This document shows positions 47,801 through 59,830 of a stretch of DNA of 64,000 bases, piece after piece. Source of the DNA: Phallus indusiatus (Eukaryota > Basidiomycota > Agaricomycetes > Phallales > Phallaceae); contig JAQFWX010000018.1 in the NCBI GenBank assembly GCA_027605045.1, forward strand, positions 372,001-436,000, read 5' to 3'. The notes under the pieces were generated by a model. The model worked only from the letters and a program-made list of their open reading frames with translations. It did no database searches and was not told where the DNA came from. The first letter of the stretch is position 1; each line of letters starts with the position of its first letter. The position numbers and the translations under genes are program-made.

Positions 47801-49775
47801 TTTTAGATGCTCTACCTTTACTTTGCACCTCCCAGATATCAACTCAATGCCTTGTCTTCTTTATCTTCTTCCGAAGAGTACCTTCTCACCAGGACGAAAG
47901 AATTTATAGAAGCCGCGTTTGTGCAGTACGTCTTTCGCCTCTTCGCATTTCGCGCTCTTATATAGTACATGTAGATACGAGGTGGCTGGGTTGTTTTGGC
48001 TATTATCTAAAGTAGGTCAGACGTGTGCTAAGTTTGTCACGATTAATTCAGTTCTCTTTTTAGTCTGGCCATATGGAAACCAACTTCTTGCGTCTATTAA
48101 CAGCAGTGGAACCCAAGAACTCTGATGCGAAGAAGAAGAGTATTCACGATGTGATCCTTCGCGACACACTATCTCAGGTATCCGCTAGCATCACAGATCC
48201 GGTGGTGGCAAATGCATTGCACAATTTAGATAAATGTGTAACGATGAGTGAAGGCCATTCCTATTCAGATGCGGTTGTTCAACGTGTGTATTTATTATTC
48301 AACTTCGTAACCATAAAACATATTTTCTTAGATTTTTGTTTTCGTCTGGCCACAATCGTTCGTCAAATCAACGATACGTCCCCTTTCGGGTCTAAGATCC
48401 ATTGGGATCCCAAGCCCCTTTTATCGATAGCCACGACCATTTTTGAACGAAAAGACCCACCATATTTCGTAAATAATTTCATTTTTAACTTCCAAAATTG
48501 TCATTAACGTGTCGCAGGACATTCTGGAACATGTGGACTCTACTGCGGGCCTCGCTACCTAAGTGCGACATCTCGGCGAAAGTTTTGCTCAGAATTATTG
48601 ACTGTACGATGAAGTCCCCCACTGGCGAGTTCAACTCATGGACAGCACGGCTTTGTCATACCATGCTCGACGTCCTTTCTGATGCATTAAGGGGTAAAAC
48701 TCGGATGTCGTCTTCAAACCTCATTGCGATAATCGAAGTGAGTTTAGCGGCGATCTCGATTTTTGCCTTATAAATGTGGTTTGCAGGTCATAAAAAGTAT
48801 GGATATTCAGCGGGATGCCCGAATTCAGATCCCTACTCTAGTCCGGGTCGGTGTCGACGCGATATCGTACTTTTCTCTAGGACATGAGGCTTCGTTTACG
48901 GCGTCAGATTTTCAAGCATACATCGCGGTAGCCAAACTAATTCTGTCAGTCACCAACGTTAATTCCTCATTTATCGGTCAAGTCATGTCAGGCGAAAATA
49001 AAAATCCTATGCCTATACGTGTCTGGAATCTCTTGACATTGGCGACTATAGAACATGCCGATCCTGCTGTAGCATGGAAGCTTTTGACCTTCTTCCGACA
49101 TTCTCAATTTTTTATACTATCACTTTGCGTTTCGCAAATCAAGGTCATTACGATCAGTCAGCTTTAGCCGTTAACCACGCTTTTGCGTCCGTGAAACTTT
49201 GGTTACTATTAGCTCGGGTTTGTCATGCAACTACGAAGTATAATCAGAGGAACGAGGAATCTGATAGGGCCGAAAGACAAGTATGGAATGCGTTATGGCC
49301 ACCATTTGAAAGTCTGCTCGTTCAAGCATCGGACAACCCGAATGGAGAAGTGCCGGTTAGTGGTTTCGCTTTCCGTGGCACTCTTCAGTCATTTGATAAC
49401 TGGTTATAGCCCCTACTAACCTTTGTTCGAGGTTGTGCCACGGACTTGATCTTGTTCGTGCGACAAACACACTCGGCGGTTTCGTTCGATTCTTCTTCTC
49501 ATATTTCGATCTTAAAATCCTTGCGCGCTCACGAAGTTGGGGGAAAGTAAGCAGCGAATGTTAGGTGAATGTGTTGTTAGAGCTCAGAGTTTTTTTACTA
49601 GTTCAACCGAGCTTTGCGTAGTATCTCCGAACCACCATTGGAAGCGGATTTTGAGACCCTTCGAAGTCAGGTAGCAAACGATGTTTTTACGGCCGAGAAA
49701 CTACACGCTGTGGATGCCATTCGACAAGGTCTTGAGAGACGACGAGAGAATACGAGTAATAGCAGAACAACATGA
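41832..49775 (+). CDS. Very large helical protein with two C1-type zinc fingers
   Basis: The model joins many exons from MENDNDSFNLFSSI at 41832 to a stop at 49773-49775, giving roughly 2,300 residues. Two C1-like (phorbol-ester/DAG-type) fingers lie at about 43500-43620 and 43767-43925. The second keeps His-x12-Cys-x2-Cys, Cys-x2-Cys, His-x2-Cys and a final Cys. The rest is largely Leu-rich helix with repeats such as LLHVCEVWIDRIIDDMKD and TAIKTVTDLILLNSNYELQQL, looking like ARM/HEAT-type repeats. The join near 42850-42896 (47-bp intron) links HVWRE to ERDTDINSAP. I do not recognise a named protein. A scaffold of the UNC80 kind, or another large adaptor, is a guess. One gene or two cannot be decided without RNA data, but the frames continue through. 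Confidence 0.65.
43500..43925 (+). other. Pair of C1-type zinc fingers in the large protein
   Basis: The first finger has HDAFCQACHVCGG and CPFC with VHFSCYDH. The second has HAFRMVNLFTLTLCMVC, FKCKQCNVFVHPSC and a final Cys after GSAK. C1 domains bind diacylglycerol, lipid or protein; which of these applies here cannot be told. Confidence 0.8.
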
Positions 49776-49834
49776 AACGTTTATATAATACAAGTGTGGT
49801 ACAAATATATAATATTAATAACTCTAGTTTTCCG
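49776..49834. other. Very short convergent gap
   Basis: Only 59 bp separates the stop codons of the large C1-finger gene (+) and kinesin-5 (-). Their transcripts must overlap at the 3' ends. Confidence 0.5.
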
Positions 49835-52800
49835 TCAGCGCCGTCGTCTCGACCTTGTACGCGGTAAATTGATTGGCTGTTCTTTCAGGGGATCTAGCCG
49901 TTGAGGAATTGGTTTCCGTGTATCAGCCGGTAGTTCATCGTTCGCTAATAACTCATCCTCTGACATCCCTAGTCTTTCATTGATGTCTTGTTGCACTGGG
50001 ATCTTGTCAGCCTCTGGCGATCCCAAAGGAGACTGAATTGGCATCTCCAATGTTTCGGTGTCAGACCCTTGTTGCCTTGTACACAATATGTTTTCTCTGG
50101 AGCCTGTTGTTGACCAGTTTGCGGGGTATTGCCAAGCCTTTTTAGCAGGAGTAGAGCCAGTCGGTTTATCTAATCTGGACCCCTTGACGAGGAGTTCTTG
50201 TAACTTTCCTTTTATCTGTGCCAATTGCGCCATAATTTCGTCAATCTGAATTGTCGTCATGGCATCATCTTCACCCATCTGTTAAGATTGTTAAGATATA
50301 AGCTCAAGCTTTCTTCTTGGGGGATCGAAATACCTTATCTTGGAGGAAGCCTAATTCGTCGCGAAGGCTCTCCGAAAGCATTGACCATCCACTTTGAAGT
50401 GACTCCATTCGCCGCTGGCTTTGTGTCTGCAAGGCATCGCAGACTTCAATTCTGGCTCGCTTCACTTGTCTTATTTGGTCAGTCGCTGTGATTCATTAAC
50501 ATAAACACTTGTGTCATGAGAATATGGAGATGCAATCACCTTCTTCAGCGGAAGATGAGATATCTCTTGCATGTTTGTTGGCACTAGCGGTCTGATACGA
50601 AACAGCTGCAGTCAACTGTTCCTGCACTTTCGGTAAAGTATTCTCGAATGAATCCGTAAGAGTCGCCGAAGCCTGATATGGAGGAAAGTAGGTTTAGGTT
50701 TCTGCGGAAAAAAAACATAGGATTTGAACATACCTCTTCGAAAGTCTCGTAAAACTTGGCCCCATTCCTTTGATGATGGTTCAAAGAATTTTGCAAACTG
50801 GTATGTAGGTTAGAGCTGGCTTGGGCATCGTCATCGCTAGCTTTCAACGAAGCCAAAACAGCAGTTTCTCTCTGCGCAGCATTGTTTTGGACCTCCACAA
50901 TCGCCTCTCGTAGACCATGATCCCTTTCGTCAACAAAATCTCCCAATAAACCTGATATACGCTGTACAAGTTCGCTTCGAGCTCGTTCAGCTTTAGTTCT
51001 TTCCGATTGAAGCAATCGACTGAGGACTTTGTTCTGACTTTTAAGACATTGCATCTAGAGAACTAATGTTAATACATATTCATCGAGCACTTGGAAATCA
51101 CAAACTTCAGAATTACTATTTTCGGTCAAGATTCTTCGCATATCCAAGAAGAGTTCGTTCTCTTTTTGTGAGTAGTTTTTCGCTTCCGACACGACTGCGT
51201 TCAATGTCTCCACTATTGAACTCATGGAGTGATTCATGTCATCAGCAATCTTCGATCCAGAGCTTTGAAATTCTTGGCTAAAAGAACCTAATTTGGAGAT
51301 AAGGTCTCGGGACCAAACGTTGAAGTTTTCGATCATCCTGGCACTGACGGCTTGTAGCGTTGCGCGGAGCGAGTTTATAGTAACGTCGATTGTAGTTTCA
51401 TCGTTGCGGAGAGTCTCCAGAGAGGTTCTGATGTGATTGAATTCTTCATTAGCGATATTTTTCTGTGACTCTAATACCTACGAGCCTAGGTTAATCATTT
51501 TATATTAAATTTCAGCTGTGGACGCACTTGATTCTGGGTGGTTGAGAAATGTTGAAGAATATTGCTCAAGTCTACACTGTTCTCCTCTCGTTTAGTCGCC
51601 AAGTCTCGTATACCCGTGTTAATTCCTGCGAGACCATCTTGGAGAGATTTCCCGTAGTTTAATACAGCCTGAACGTTGGCTTCAGCTGCTGCTGACTTTC
51701 GATTTAGTTTTGCAAAAAGACCGTCGATATCCGTTGTTGTTTGATCGAGAGTTAGTTTGAGGGTAGTCGCAACTTTGTTCAAATTTTTCTCGGATTCCTG
51801 ATGCGCTTCCCGCACTATGATCTCTTCTCGAAGTTGGAGACGCGTATGATCCAAGCTTTTTGAAGTCGATTGCAAGGTGTGTTCTGTAGTCTTTAATGTT
51901 TCTCGAGTTACGGCAAGTTCATCTTCCCGTCTCACAAGTAATGTAACAGTCTGTTCAAATTCTTCCCTTACGGCTTTCATCTCCGCCTCAGTGGAGGCGA
52001 TTTGCCGTTTGGTTTCCTCGTAAAGAGCCTGGCGCTCTTCGTTCTCTGTCCACATCTGGTTCCATGATTCTTGGGAGAAATACATGCCATTCATTTCTCT
52101 GGCCGAAACAAGGTCTGCTTTGAGCCGTCCTATCTCGGAGACATACTCCTTCAGGAGTGCGTTTTTTGTCAGGCGTTGATTAATTTCGGGCTTGTTTCGG
52201 ATGCTTTTTGCTCGTAAGGCATATTCCAGGGTGGACAAGGTCTCTTCTAAATTGGACTTTACCGGTGAAATTGTAGCGATAATGCAAGTCTTTGTGCGGC
52301 CTCCCAAGGAATCTTGGAGTAGACGTGTTAGCTTAGATTCACTAAAAGAAGAAACAGATGAGTGAGCTCGTTGATTGACCCAAAAGGCGTTACAAACCGA
52401 TACGGTACATGTGGGGACTTGTCCACCAATGCATTTATCACTCGGCCCAGTGTAAGAAGGCTTTGATTGATCATGCCAGCTTCTCGGGCTCGTTTGTTTT
52501 CGGCACCTGATCTTCCTATATTCTCCGAACCTGCCAGATCAACGAGGTATAATTTCCCAACTTTGAGTAGATCATCGCCGAGGGAGGACGCTTCTTTCAA
52601 ATGGACAGTGATTGAGAATATTGAATGGGACCGGCTGTGTGGGTCTTAGTTATTCATTTATTGATAAAATGCGATTGAGCTACCTTGAATGGTCGTTAAA
52701 TTTTGTGGCAGCAATCTGCCTCCTTTGACTTCCTTTCGTCAATAAAGCAATTGCGTCAGCTGCATTCTTGACAGGAAACTCTTCAAGGCCTTGTATAAAA

Positions 52801-53646
52801 ACCCCTCGCTTCAAATTATCATCGAAGAGTTTTAACTGATTCAGTTGTTGGCTAGGACCGGAGGATGTTGCGGATTGTGAATTTAGTTGGGGAGAGGATG
52901 GTTGTTCAGGCGCAAGTAAATCTCGCAACTCCTCGTTATATATCTCTATAAAAGAAAGCTTAACGCTATAATCTGCGACATTCTGCTCCAGATGTTGAAA
53001 CAGCTTGATGAGGACTCGGGGTGTCATCCCAGCATTAGGTGAAGGATTCCCCAAGCGTGTGAGTGTGAGATCACCCTGCATTGTATATCTAGAGATAAAT
53101 AAAATTAAGACTTCAGTAAGAGCAAGGAAGAAGATGCAGTCGCTGACGTCTTTCCGGTCCCTGTCTGCCCGTACGCAAATAACGTGCAGTTATAGCCATT
53201 CAAAACCTGGTCCAGCAATGGGGTCACAACTTCGTTGTAAATTAGATTCTGGTCTGCCTCTGGGCCAAAAACGCAGTCAAAAGGATAACTGCGAGTTGGG
53301 GGGAGAGTGACGACTCCAAAGGAAGAGATGCTTGTTCCAGTTTCGATTGTTACGTCTTGACCCTGTGGTCCCGAGGTTGCAACGATGACGGGGAGCCTTC
53401 CTGAACCTCTTTTTCAGAGCGTCGCCTGCAGCGAACCACCACCTGGATGTTAGATTTACCATCTTCGATTTCGCTTGCTTTAAACTGTTTGTTTCTCGGA
53501 GGGGAAGCCGGACGCGATGACTGCGCTGTATTCTCCTCGGGCAGATGTTTCATTAATGCTGATCTTGGCCTCTGATTCTTGGTTACTGTAGATGATGGCA
53601 CATTGCCTCGACGAGATGCCGCTGCAGAAGGGGGACGTGAGTTCAT
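49835..53646 (-). CDS. Kinesin-5 mitotic motor (BimC/Cin8/Eg5 type)
   Basis: Kinesin-5 is a plus-end tetrameric motor that slides spindle microtubules apart. The start at 53646 is [15 protein letters not shown]. The motor domain has [26 protein letters not shown] (P-loop), [14 protein letters not shown], and the block [15 protein letters not shown] with [14 protein letters not shown]. The neck and a long coiled-coil stalk follow, ending in a tail with the BimC box at about 50085-50160: [16 protein letters not shown] and SRENIL, whose Thr-Pro is the Cdk1 site in the family. The C-terminal end is very basic (RTRSRRRR). Family length and the BimC box make the class secure. It is convergent with the C1-finger gene. 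Confidence 0.94.
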
Positions 53647-53812
53647 AATTACGGCGCACAAGACACGAGAAAGAATAGAACACGCTGGACGCGAAGGATC
53701 ACGTGAGAAAGACGCGACACGGTTTTGAAACTCAGCACAATATGTCGGGTCCATTAATTGCTCATACAGTTTACAATGTACATGTTCATTCAGAACTTTT
53801 GAAGAATAATTA
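53647..53812. promoter_or_regulatory. Kinesin-5 promoter and DPM2 3' end
   Basis: About 166 bp between the kinesin-5 start and the DPM2 stop, both on the minus strand, so it must serve as the kinesin-5 promoter and the DPM2 terminator. An in-frame Met at 53754 exists in the kinesin frame, so the kinesin start may lie further upstream. No named site is seen. Confidence 0.35.
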
Positions 53813-54200
53813 GGCGGCTTTAAGTGTTAATTTTCCCTTCTTTTTCGCTTTGGCGTTTTCTTTAACCATCACGGTACCAACAAATAAGCCCACGACTCCA
53901 AGCCCAACGATTAACAACAACGCAGGTATTCGAATGGCCCATTCTCGCGGAGGAAATAACTCATGGACGGGGTGTGTAGGTGGGAAGAACGGCTGAGACA
54001 GAAGAAACATGTTGTATTAGAACAAGACAGCGAAGAACTCAATTTGAGGATACGTGCAAGGAGTAATGCCCAAGTGGTATAGTAGAGAAAAATGACCAAT
54101 GCCGTTGTAAGCATCAACCCTCCTAGTGCTTTATCGCTCAATGCCTGGTGTAAATCCTGTTAGACCATTTCCGCATACTCAAATAGAGCGGACCTGCCAT
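53813..54200 (-). CDS. DPM2: Dolichol-phosphate mannosyltransferase subunit DPM2
   Basis: DPM2 is a small ER membrane protein that stabilises dolichol-phosphate-mannose synthase. The start is ATG at 54198-54200. After the first intron comes ALSDKALGGLMLTTALVIF, a first membrane helix ending YYTTWALLL; after the second, PFFPPTHPVHELFPPREWAIR and a second helix (IPALLLIVGLGVVGLFVG), then a basic tail KENAKAKKKGKLTLKAA. The aligned order matches DPM2 over its whole length (about 85-90 residues). Both introns must begin with GC to keep the frame. The gene lies 82 bp from TRS120, in the opposite direction. Confidence 0.84.
53993..54057 (-). other. DPM2: Probable GC-AG intron 2 of DPM2
   Basis: The frame joins WALLL to PFFPPTHP only if the intron begins GCACGT and ends CTCAG. 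Using the GT at +5 shifts the frame and soon hits a stop. Confidence 0.62.
54145..54197 (-). other. DPM2: Probable GC-AG intron 1 of DPM2
   Basis: Exon 1 is just the ATG; the intron begins GCAGGT, has a CTAAC branch-like sequence and ends CACCAG; exon 2 reads GCA TTG AGC GAT. This gives MALSDKALGG, as in the family. With the GT at +5 the reading hits a stop after a few codons. Confidence 0.58.
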
Positions 54201-54282
54201 TTCTGTTTCCACGTCGTCGTTGTCGTGTTTTGAAGTACTAGCGCTCGCGAATAGACGCCCAGTAACCCTCTCAAAGCTGGCG
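54201..54282. promoter_or_regulatory. Very short divergent promoter, DPM2 / TRS120
   Basis: Only 82 bp lies between the two start codons. The core promoters must overlap or lie inside the neighbouring 5' ends. Confidence 0.4.
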
Positions 54283-57200
54283 ATGGACTATGCGCCATTT
54301 GCGTCCCAGTGTCATATACGGATTCTGACTATTCCTATAGGAAACATCTCGCAAACTTCTTATGATAAATGGACAAGAATAGTACATAGCTTTCAGACTG
54401 TTCGGCTGGAAGATATTGCACCAAACAGACGAGACGAACATGGTTAGTGATACATGCATGTGCTTCATAGACCTTGCTCTCAACAGTGAAAAATAGTACG
54501 GTTTATGCCTCCTCCGTTATCAAAAGGCTTTCTCCATCTTCAATACACATCATATCCTCCCCCGACATGGCAGGCTCCATTGACACTCATTCGTCCCTCA
54601 GAATTTCCTCTAGGAATAATTGGCATCGCAGAGAGTTCCTCCAAACTTACAGACATACAATCACAATTTAATGCTGAGATCACCCAGCTCTTCTCTCCTC
54701 ATCCCTTGTTCCCTCTGTCACGAAATTGCTATATTTTCGAAGATGAGAACGGTGCTAATCCTGTCGTCGACTCCGAATTACCTCCTGGAATGGTAGTTAT
54801 TCCTAAAATCATGGGCCATAAAAATATATACATCGGAACGCTTATAGCTGAATTATGCTCGAGTATTCTCGTTGAATTCTCTAATATAGTAAGTGATTCG
54901 TAACACCTCCCTTTCCGCTGAACGTGATCATCAGCTCAGGCTAAAGTCGTAGAATCGAGTGTAGGGATGGAGATGATTAATATAGGCTTCTTTCCAGTAA
55001 TTACAGGTTTGAGCGAAAGTCGAGATAATAGTTGTGAGTTAAATTGGACTTGCATTCCAAATGTGTCTGACACCTCAAAAAAGTACGACAAGACAAAACT
55101 GCTCGACCAATGTCAATATTGACGAAAAACTTCACGCTATCCCCGCCGAGTTCGTCGACAACCCCTCTTAAACGAAACAATGCTACGAATGTGCCTCCCA
55201 CCGGCAGGCTTTTCAAGTTCCTAGGCGACTTATTTCTATTGGCTGGCAGGGGCTCAGATGCTATTGTTTGGTGAGTATGTAGTTATTGAAATCAAAACTC
55301 CTTACTTACGGTAATTTAGGTACGAAAAATCTATATCCGTCTTATCCAAAGCACCGGAAGATACTATCTGGCAGGCATCCGCTATAGAAGGGCTGTGTGT
55401 CGCCCAGTTCCTGGACAACTGGGGCATATCCAATAAACCAGTACGTTGTGGCCATTCAATAAATGCCGCTTGTTCTAATATTCATTTTTAGGATCAAAAA
55501 GAGATATGGGTTGATTTATCGGAAAGGCTCTCTCAAGCTGCCACTTTATACTCTCGTGCCTCTCTCGGGTCTATCACAGCATCATCACAACTTGACGTAA
55601 CTTTAATAACTTATTTATACACCTCTTGCATCTGTCGACATGTTTCTCTTCTATACTCTGTTTGGGCATTGAAAGGATGGGGAGTAGAGACCTTTAATAC
55701 CATTCTTCAGGGACGCACCTGGTCCTCTGTAATCCGACCTGATATTCCCCAAAGACCTTCGATCTCCATAAATGGCATCACTTGTACACAAATATCCACC
55801 CTTTTAGCCCAAGCTCATGGTCCTTTTCTTTTGCATTTGGAGCCTTATGATCGTATTCGGCTTTTACGATTTATAGCGACTATTTACTCCGCTATCGGCT
55901 TTCACAGGAAGGAGGTGTATGTTCTCAGAGAACTGTTAAGTGCCATCATGGATACGCTAGTGACTAGTCGGGAAGAGACACTCAAAGCTTCTAAAAGTCC
56001 CCGAGACGAGGCGAACAACCTTCTCAAAGAATCAGGTAATATGGCCTTCCGGACACTCGAGAGCCCTCAGGGCAATGATAGTATCATTCGTTTGGAGAAG
56101 TACATATGCGAAATCTATGGCATTGATCTGACTTCGGTGAAACTACTGGGGATTTCACCTGACGAGCCAGTCAAGGCTGATAAACTCGACACCTCGACAG
56201 GTTCTTATCCCTTGCAGTATGGCTGGGCTGACTTGCAATTGGGCATTGTAAGAGAGGCTGTCGCCATTGCAGAAGCTTTACCAGGTAATATTACCTTATT
56301 ATCAATTACTACCTCAACTTATTTGCTTAGATTATGCTGCTGTTGCCCAATTCGATCTCTCCGCTCTCAAGATTCTGGGCGACGCATTAAGCTCACAGGA
56401 TCAAAACTACCTCTATTCTAGCTCTACTCGAGCTTTCCTCACAGCTCGTCGAAGAGGTGATGACAGACGAGTAGAATACTGGGCACAAAACCCGGTCATC
56501 AAACTTGAAATTAATCCGTGAGCATTTATTAGAATTGAGTCTTAATTTTTGATTTTCTATGTCTGCTGCTTTAGGCTACCATTCGCCCGCATGCCTTTAA
56601 GACATCAAGCTAAACAACTAGCTTCTCTGAACGCTAATACTTCCACCGTACGGAGGGATAATATTCTATATAATCCTCGCATATTTTCGTCTAAGTCCAG
56701 AAGTCAGGTATATATTTCAACTCAGAGAAACTTTCAGTCTTAATTAACGGTTCTGACAGGTGCTGGTGGTACAAAACGAACCAGTAGAACTTTTAGTAAC
56801 TCTCAAAAATCCATATGCTTTTGATTTCGAGCTTCAAAGTCTTTCTTTAAGGCAAGTCTATGTTTTGAAACGCAAGACCGCGTTCATTCTAATACTTGTA
56901 CAGTTCCACAGGCGTTTTGTTTGATATGGAGCCAATATCCATTTCCATTCCAGCTCATTCAGTTCAAACAAAACAAATTATTATTACGCCGGCTCAATCC
57001 GGAGAGCTGACCTTGAAAGGCTGCGTCGTCCAGACGCCTAATGGTCTGCCACACGAGTTCTTATTGCCGGTATCAACACCAGAAGATCAAGCCGCGAAGG
57101 AGATATATCGCAGCAAGTGGACCGCGGAGGCTATCAGGATCAAGGAAACCGGACTTGATGCTCGTTCATGGCTACGACAACAACGGCTATCAACTGCTAT

Positions 57201-58961
57201 CAAATCACGTTCAAAGGCGACCACAACACCTGCATTTTTGGAATGTATGGTCGTTCCAGAACAGCCTCTAATTAGAATTCGTCGTACATCTTTAATTCAT
57301 GGTGCAGTTATGATGTATGATGGTGAAAGGTAAGCAAATCATACCTCTGTATCAAACATTTTCCCCGACGTTGAGTGTGTGCATAAAAGTTCCACGATAA
57401 GGCTTACGATAGAAAACGTCTCTGGTGTGCCAGTTCAATTTCTGAAGGTCATTTGCACAGATTCCACAGTGGACAAAGCTAGCCAAGCTTTGGACGAAGG
57501 CGATTTATCGGTTTTTGAGACTTATGAAGTGGAATATGAGCTAGTACATCGACCCGTGTTTAAATGGGAACCATCTACCGAACCGAAGTCTATTGCTCCC
57601 GGAAAGACTGCCGTCCTCACCATTACATGCACTGGAAAAATGAACTGGTAATGAATATTTTTCCTGTTGTATTATTGAAGCGCACTGAAGCACAATACCC
57701 AGCACAAGTGGGAGCCTCCAAATCCTATATTCAAGCACTGCGATCGATAAACTCAATCCTTCTGACATGTGCTACACCCGCCAAATCATCTATCCCGTGA
57801 TTGTTACCGTCTACAACTCTCTTGAGTGTAGTAATATGGATATCATACCATTTAGTTCCGTTATGAAACTCCCCGACCTAAAGACCTCTCGACATGAATC
57901 TTCGCCCATCAACAAATGGGACGATATCTTCGAACTGAATGAAGACGCAGGTGATTGGTGTCTGTTTACAGTTGATGTTCGAAACACGTATGGTATGCCC
58001 TTTCAAGTCACTTTTGAGAGAACACAAGATGGTCTGTCTGTCTTTTCCGGTTTCTGGTATCATACTAATTGATTAACAACTTTAGGAACATCATCGGATG
58101 TGGAAACACGTTTAGTCTCTCCAGGCGCCACTTCCAAGTATAAATCTGCATTTGTCATTTCACCAGGTTTATTTGAGCTGAATTATTGTATAGACTATTA
58201 ATTCCCTTGAAACGATTTTCCCTTCCTGATTCCGCGACAGAAATGGCAATTCCGACGCTTTCAGATCGACAGTTTGTTGTATCGAAGACTAAGTTATCAG
58301 CAGAAGAAGTGCGTCATCAAAAGGAACTATTTTGGTATCGCGAAGAGTTATTCAGACGAGTCAAAGGCAGATGGAAAGAGGTAAACAAAACTGCTCTACA
58401 TGAACAATTAACTAATTGTGTTTACCAGGCTGGTGGGAACCGCCTGGGTAGTTTGTCGTTGCGTAATCAAAGATTCACAGCTCACATGCTAGACGTTCTG
58501 CGGACGGATCGCGCAACTGTCAAGCTAACACTACCCGACAGTGGGATGGATACGTTACGATCGCAAGGCATTGCTAACGCTCCAGCTAATGAATTTGTTT
58601 ATTTGAGGGCCAGTGTTAAAAATCAAAGCAGTAAGTCACTCTCGGCTCGAACGTTTTTATTCGTTCTTTTTGTCTTTTTGCTGGGACCGGTCTGATGGAA
58701 TTTCCAGATGAAGAACTCATCATAGTATTGAATATTACAATAACACCGGGAGAATATGTACTTTTCGACGGTATAATGTCGAATGTACCTGTTGGGAAGA
58801 TAGAGAGCGGAGACACGCGTCACATAGACTTTGGGATCTGTTTCGTAACTGAAGGACTATTCGATGCTCGAGCTACAGTGGCAGTAATTACCCAACATGG
58901 AAGTACGACTTCGAGAACGGGGGAAGGAGGACTAAGAGTGCTTGTGGGGGAAGAAGTATAA
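54283..58961 (+). CDS. TRS120: TRAPPII complex subunit Trs120 (TRAPPC9)
   Basis: Trs120/TRAPPC9 is a large subunit of TRAPPII, the exchange factor for Rab GTPases at the late Golgi. The start at 54283 gives MDYAPFASQCHIRILTIPIG, the characteristic N-terminus. Further blocks are RFMPPPLSKGFLHLQYTSYP after an intron, and PLGIIGIAESSSKL. The middle has HGPFLLHLEPYDRIRLLRF, and YGWADLQLGIVREAVAIAEAL. The C-terminal half consists of beta-rich modules such as PVELLVTLKNPYAFDFELQS and NVSGVPVQFLKVICTDS, then LRASVKNQSS and ITPGEYVLFDG, ending VLVGEEV. Length, about 1,200-1,300 residues, and order fit the family. Many short introns are present. Confidence 0.9.
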
Positions 58962-59124
58962 TAAATACAGAGGAAGAACAGAGGACAGAGATATGAAGAG
59001 AACTATTATTTATGCGTGGGTGTGAATCGAATATAAAAGTACAATTATTCAAAACTCGGCATCTTCCTCTTTAAATGCGAGAGAGTACAGTATAATTGTG
59101 CCATACACCTGTTTGTTGCGATGG
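58962..59124. other. Convergent 3' region between TRS120 and VPS55
   Basis: About 163 bp between facing stop codons. It includes a purine-rich GAAGAACAGAGGACAGAG stretch. No gene or structure is seen. Confidence 0.4.
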
Positions 59125-59554
59125 TCAGACAGTAAATAGCGGAGACAATTTCAGACAAATCACCAATGCTCCACCGATACTAGACATAATACAAGCACCT
59201 CGATGAATGACTTCTGCGTGTGCCAGTACCAAAGGAAGTGAAAAACCTGTTATGACGGTGCACGCAGTTACAAACCGACCAAAGTCGACCGCTGACGAGG
59301 AGTAGTCAGAGGCGAAATCATCGGCACCCCAGCGAGAGAATAAAGCGTTCGGTAAAGGCGCTAAAACAAATATCAAGGCTTGGGGAAAATATTCAGTAAA
59401 CGAACGTTGTTCAATGTGCCCGTGGGCGGATTGAACACAAACCAACTAGGAGTGGCAACCAATTTGCCCACAATGCACACGAGAGGATGATCAGGAGGAA
59501 TCCTACTGCCAGAACAAACGAGAGCAAAATGACAGCTATAGTTTTGTTAGCCAT
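59125..59554 (-). CDS. VPS55: Vps55 (LEPROT-type) endosomal sorting protein
   Basis: Vps55 is a small four-helix membrane protein that, with Vps68, acts in transport from endosome to vacuole. Exon 1 begins MANKTIAVILLSFVLAVGFL and runs to NWLPLLV, a first pair of hydrophobic segments. After an intron (donor GTTTGT, acceptor CCCCAAG) exon 2 gives ALIFVLAPLPNALFSRWGADD, then SSSAVDFGRFVTACTVITGF, SLPLVLAHAEVIHRGACIMS and IGGALVICLKLSPLF. The family blocks LAPLPN, VDFGRF, LPLVLAH and IGG are all present. Length, about 120 residues, fits. Confidence 0.9.
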
Positions 59555-59830
59555 TGAATACTGTTTTTGCGAAACTTCCGGTCAGAGGTCTTCACGTACT
59601 CTTGAGACCAGCTGCCATCGCTGTCTTATATAGTGCGCGGCTGCGTAAGGTTTTTTGACAGACGCCCGGAAGCTTAGCCGGGCCTCATCCTGGTACTACT
59701 TACAACATAAATGGTCTGTTCCATCCTAGTGCTATAACTACAAGTAATTTATTTGGAGAATAATAGTGCTCGTTGCTTGACATTGATACAGAATAATATC
59801 TACTACTAGAGAAACCTTGCCTTCCTTCCT
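59555..59830. promoter_or_regulatory. VPS55 promoter and ELF1 3' end, with GC hairpin
   Basis: Both flanking genes run on the minus strand. A short inverted repeat, GCCCGG at 59664-59669 and CCGGGC at 59678-59683, with an 8-base loop containing AAGCTT, is the only clear structure. No gene or tRNA fits here. Confidence 0.4.

Noticed and set aside
53647..53754. Kinesin-5 start at the in-frame Met at 53754
   Set aside because: Possible, but it adds a sequence with no family likeness; [15 protein letters not shown] at 53646 gives a usual kinesin-5 N-terminus.
59620..59700. Possible tRNA near the GC hairpin
   Set aside because: Only one arm pairs well; no D-, anticodon- and T-arm set and no GGTTCGA-type T-loop.
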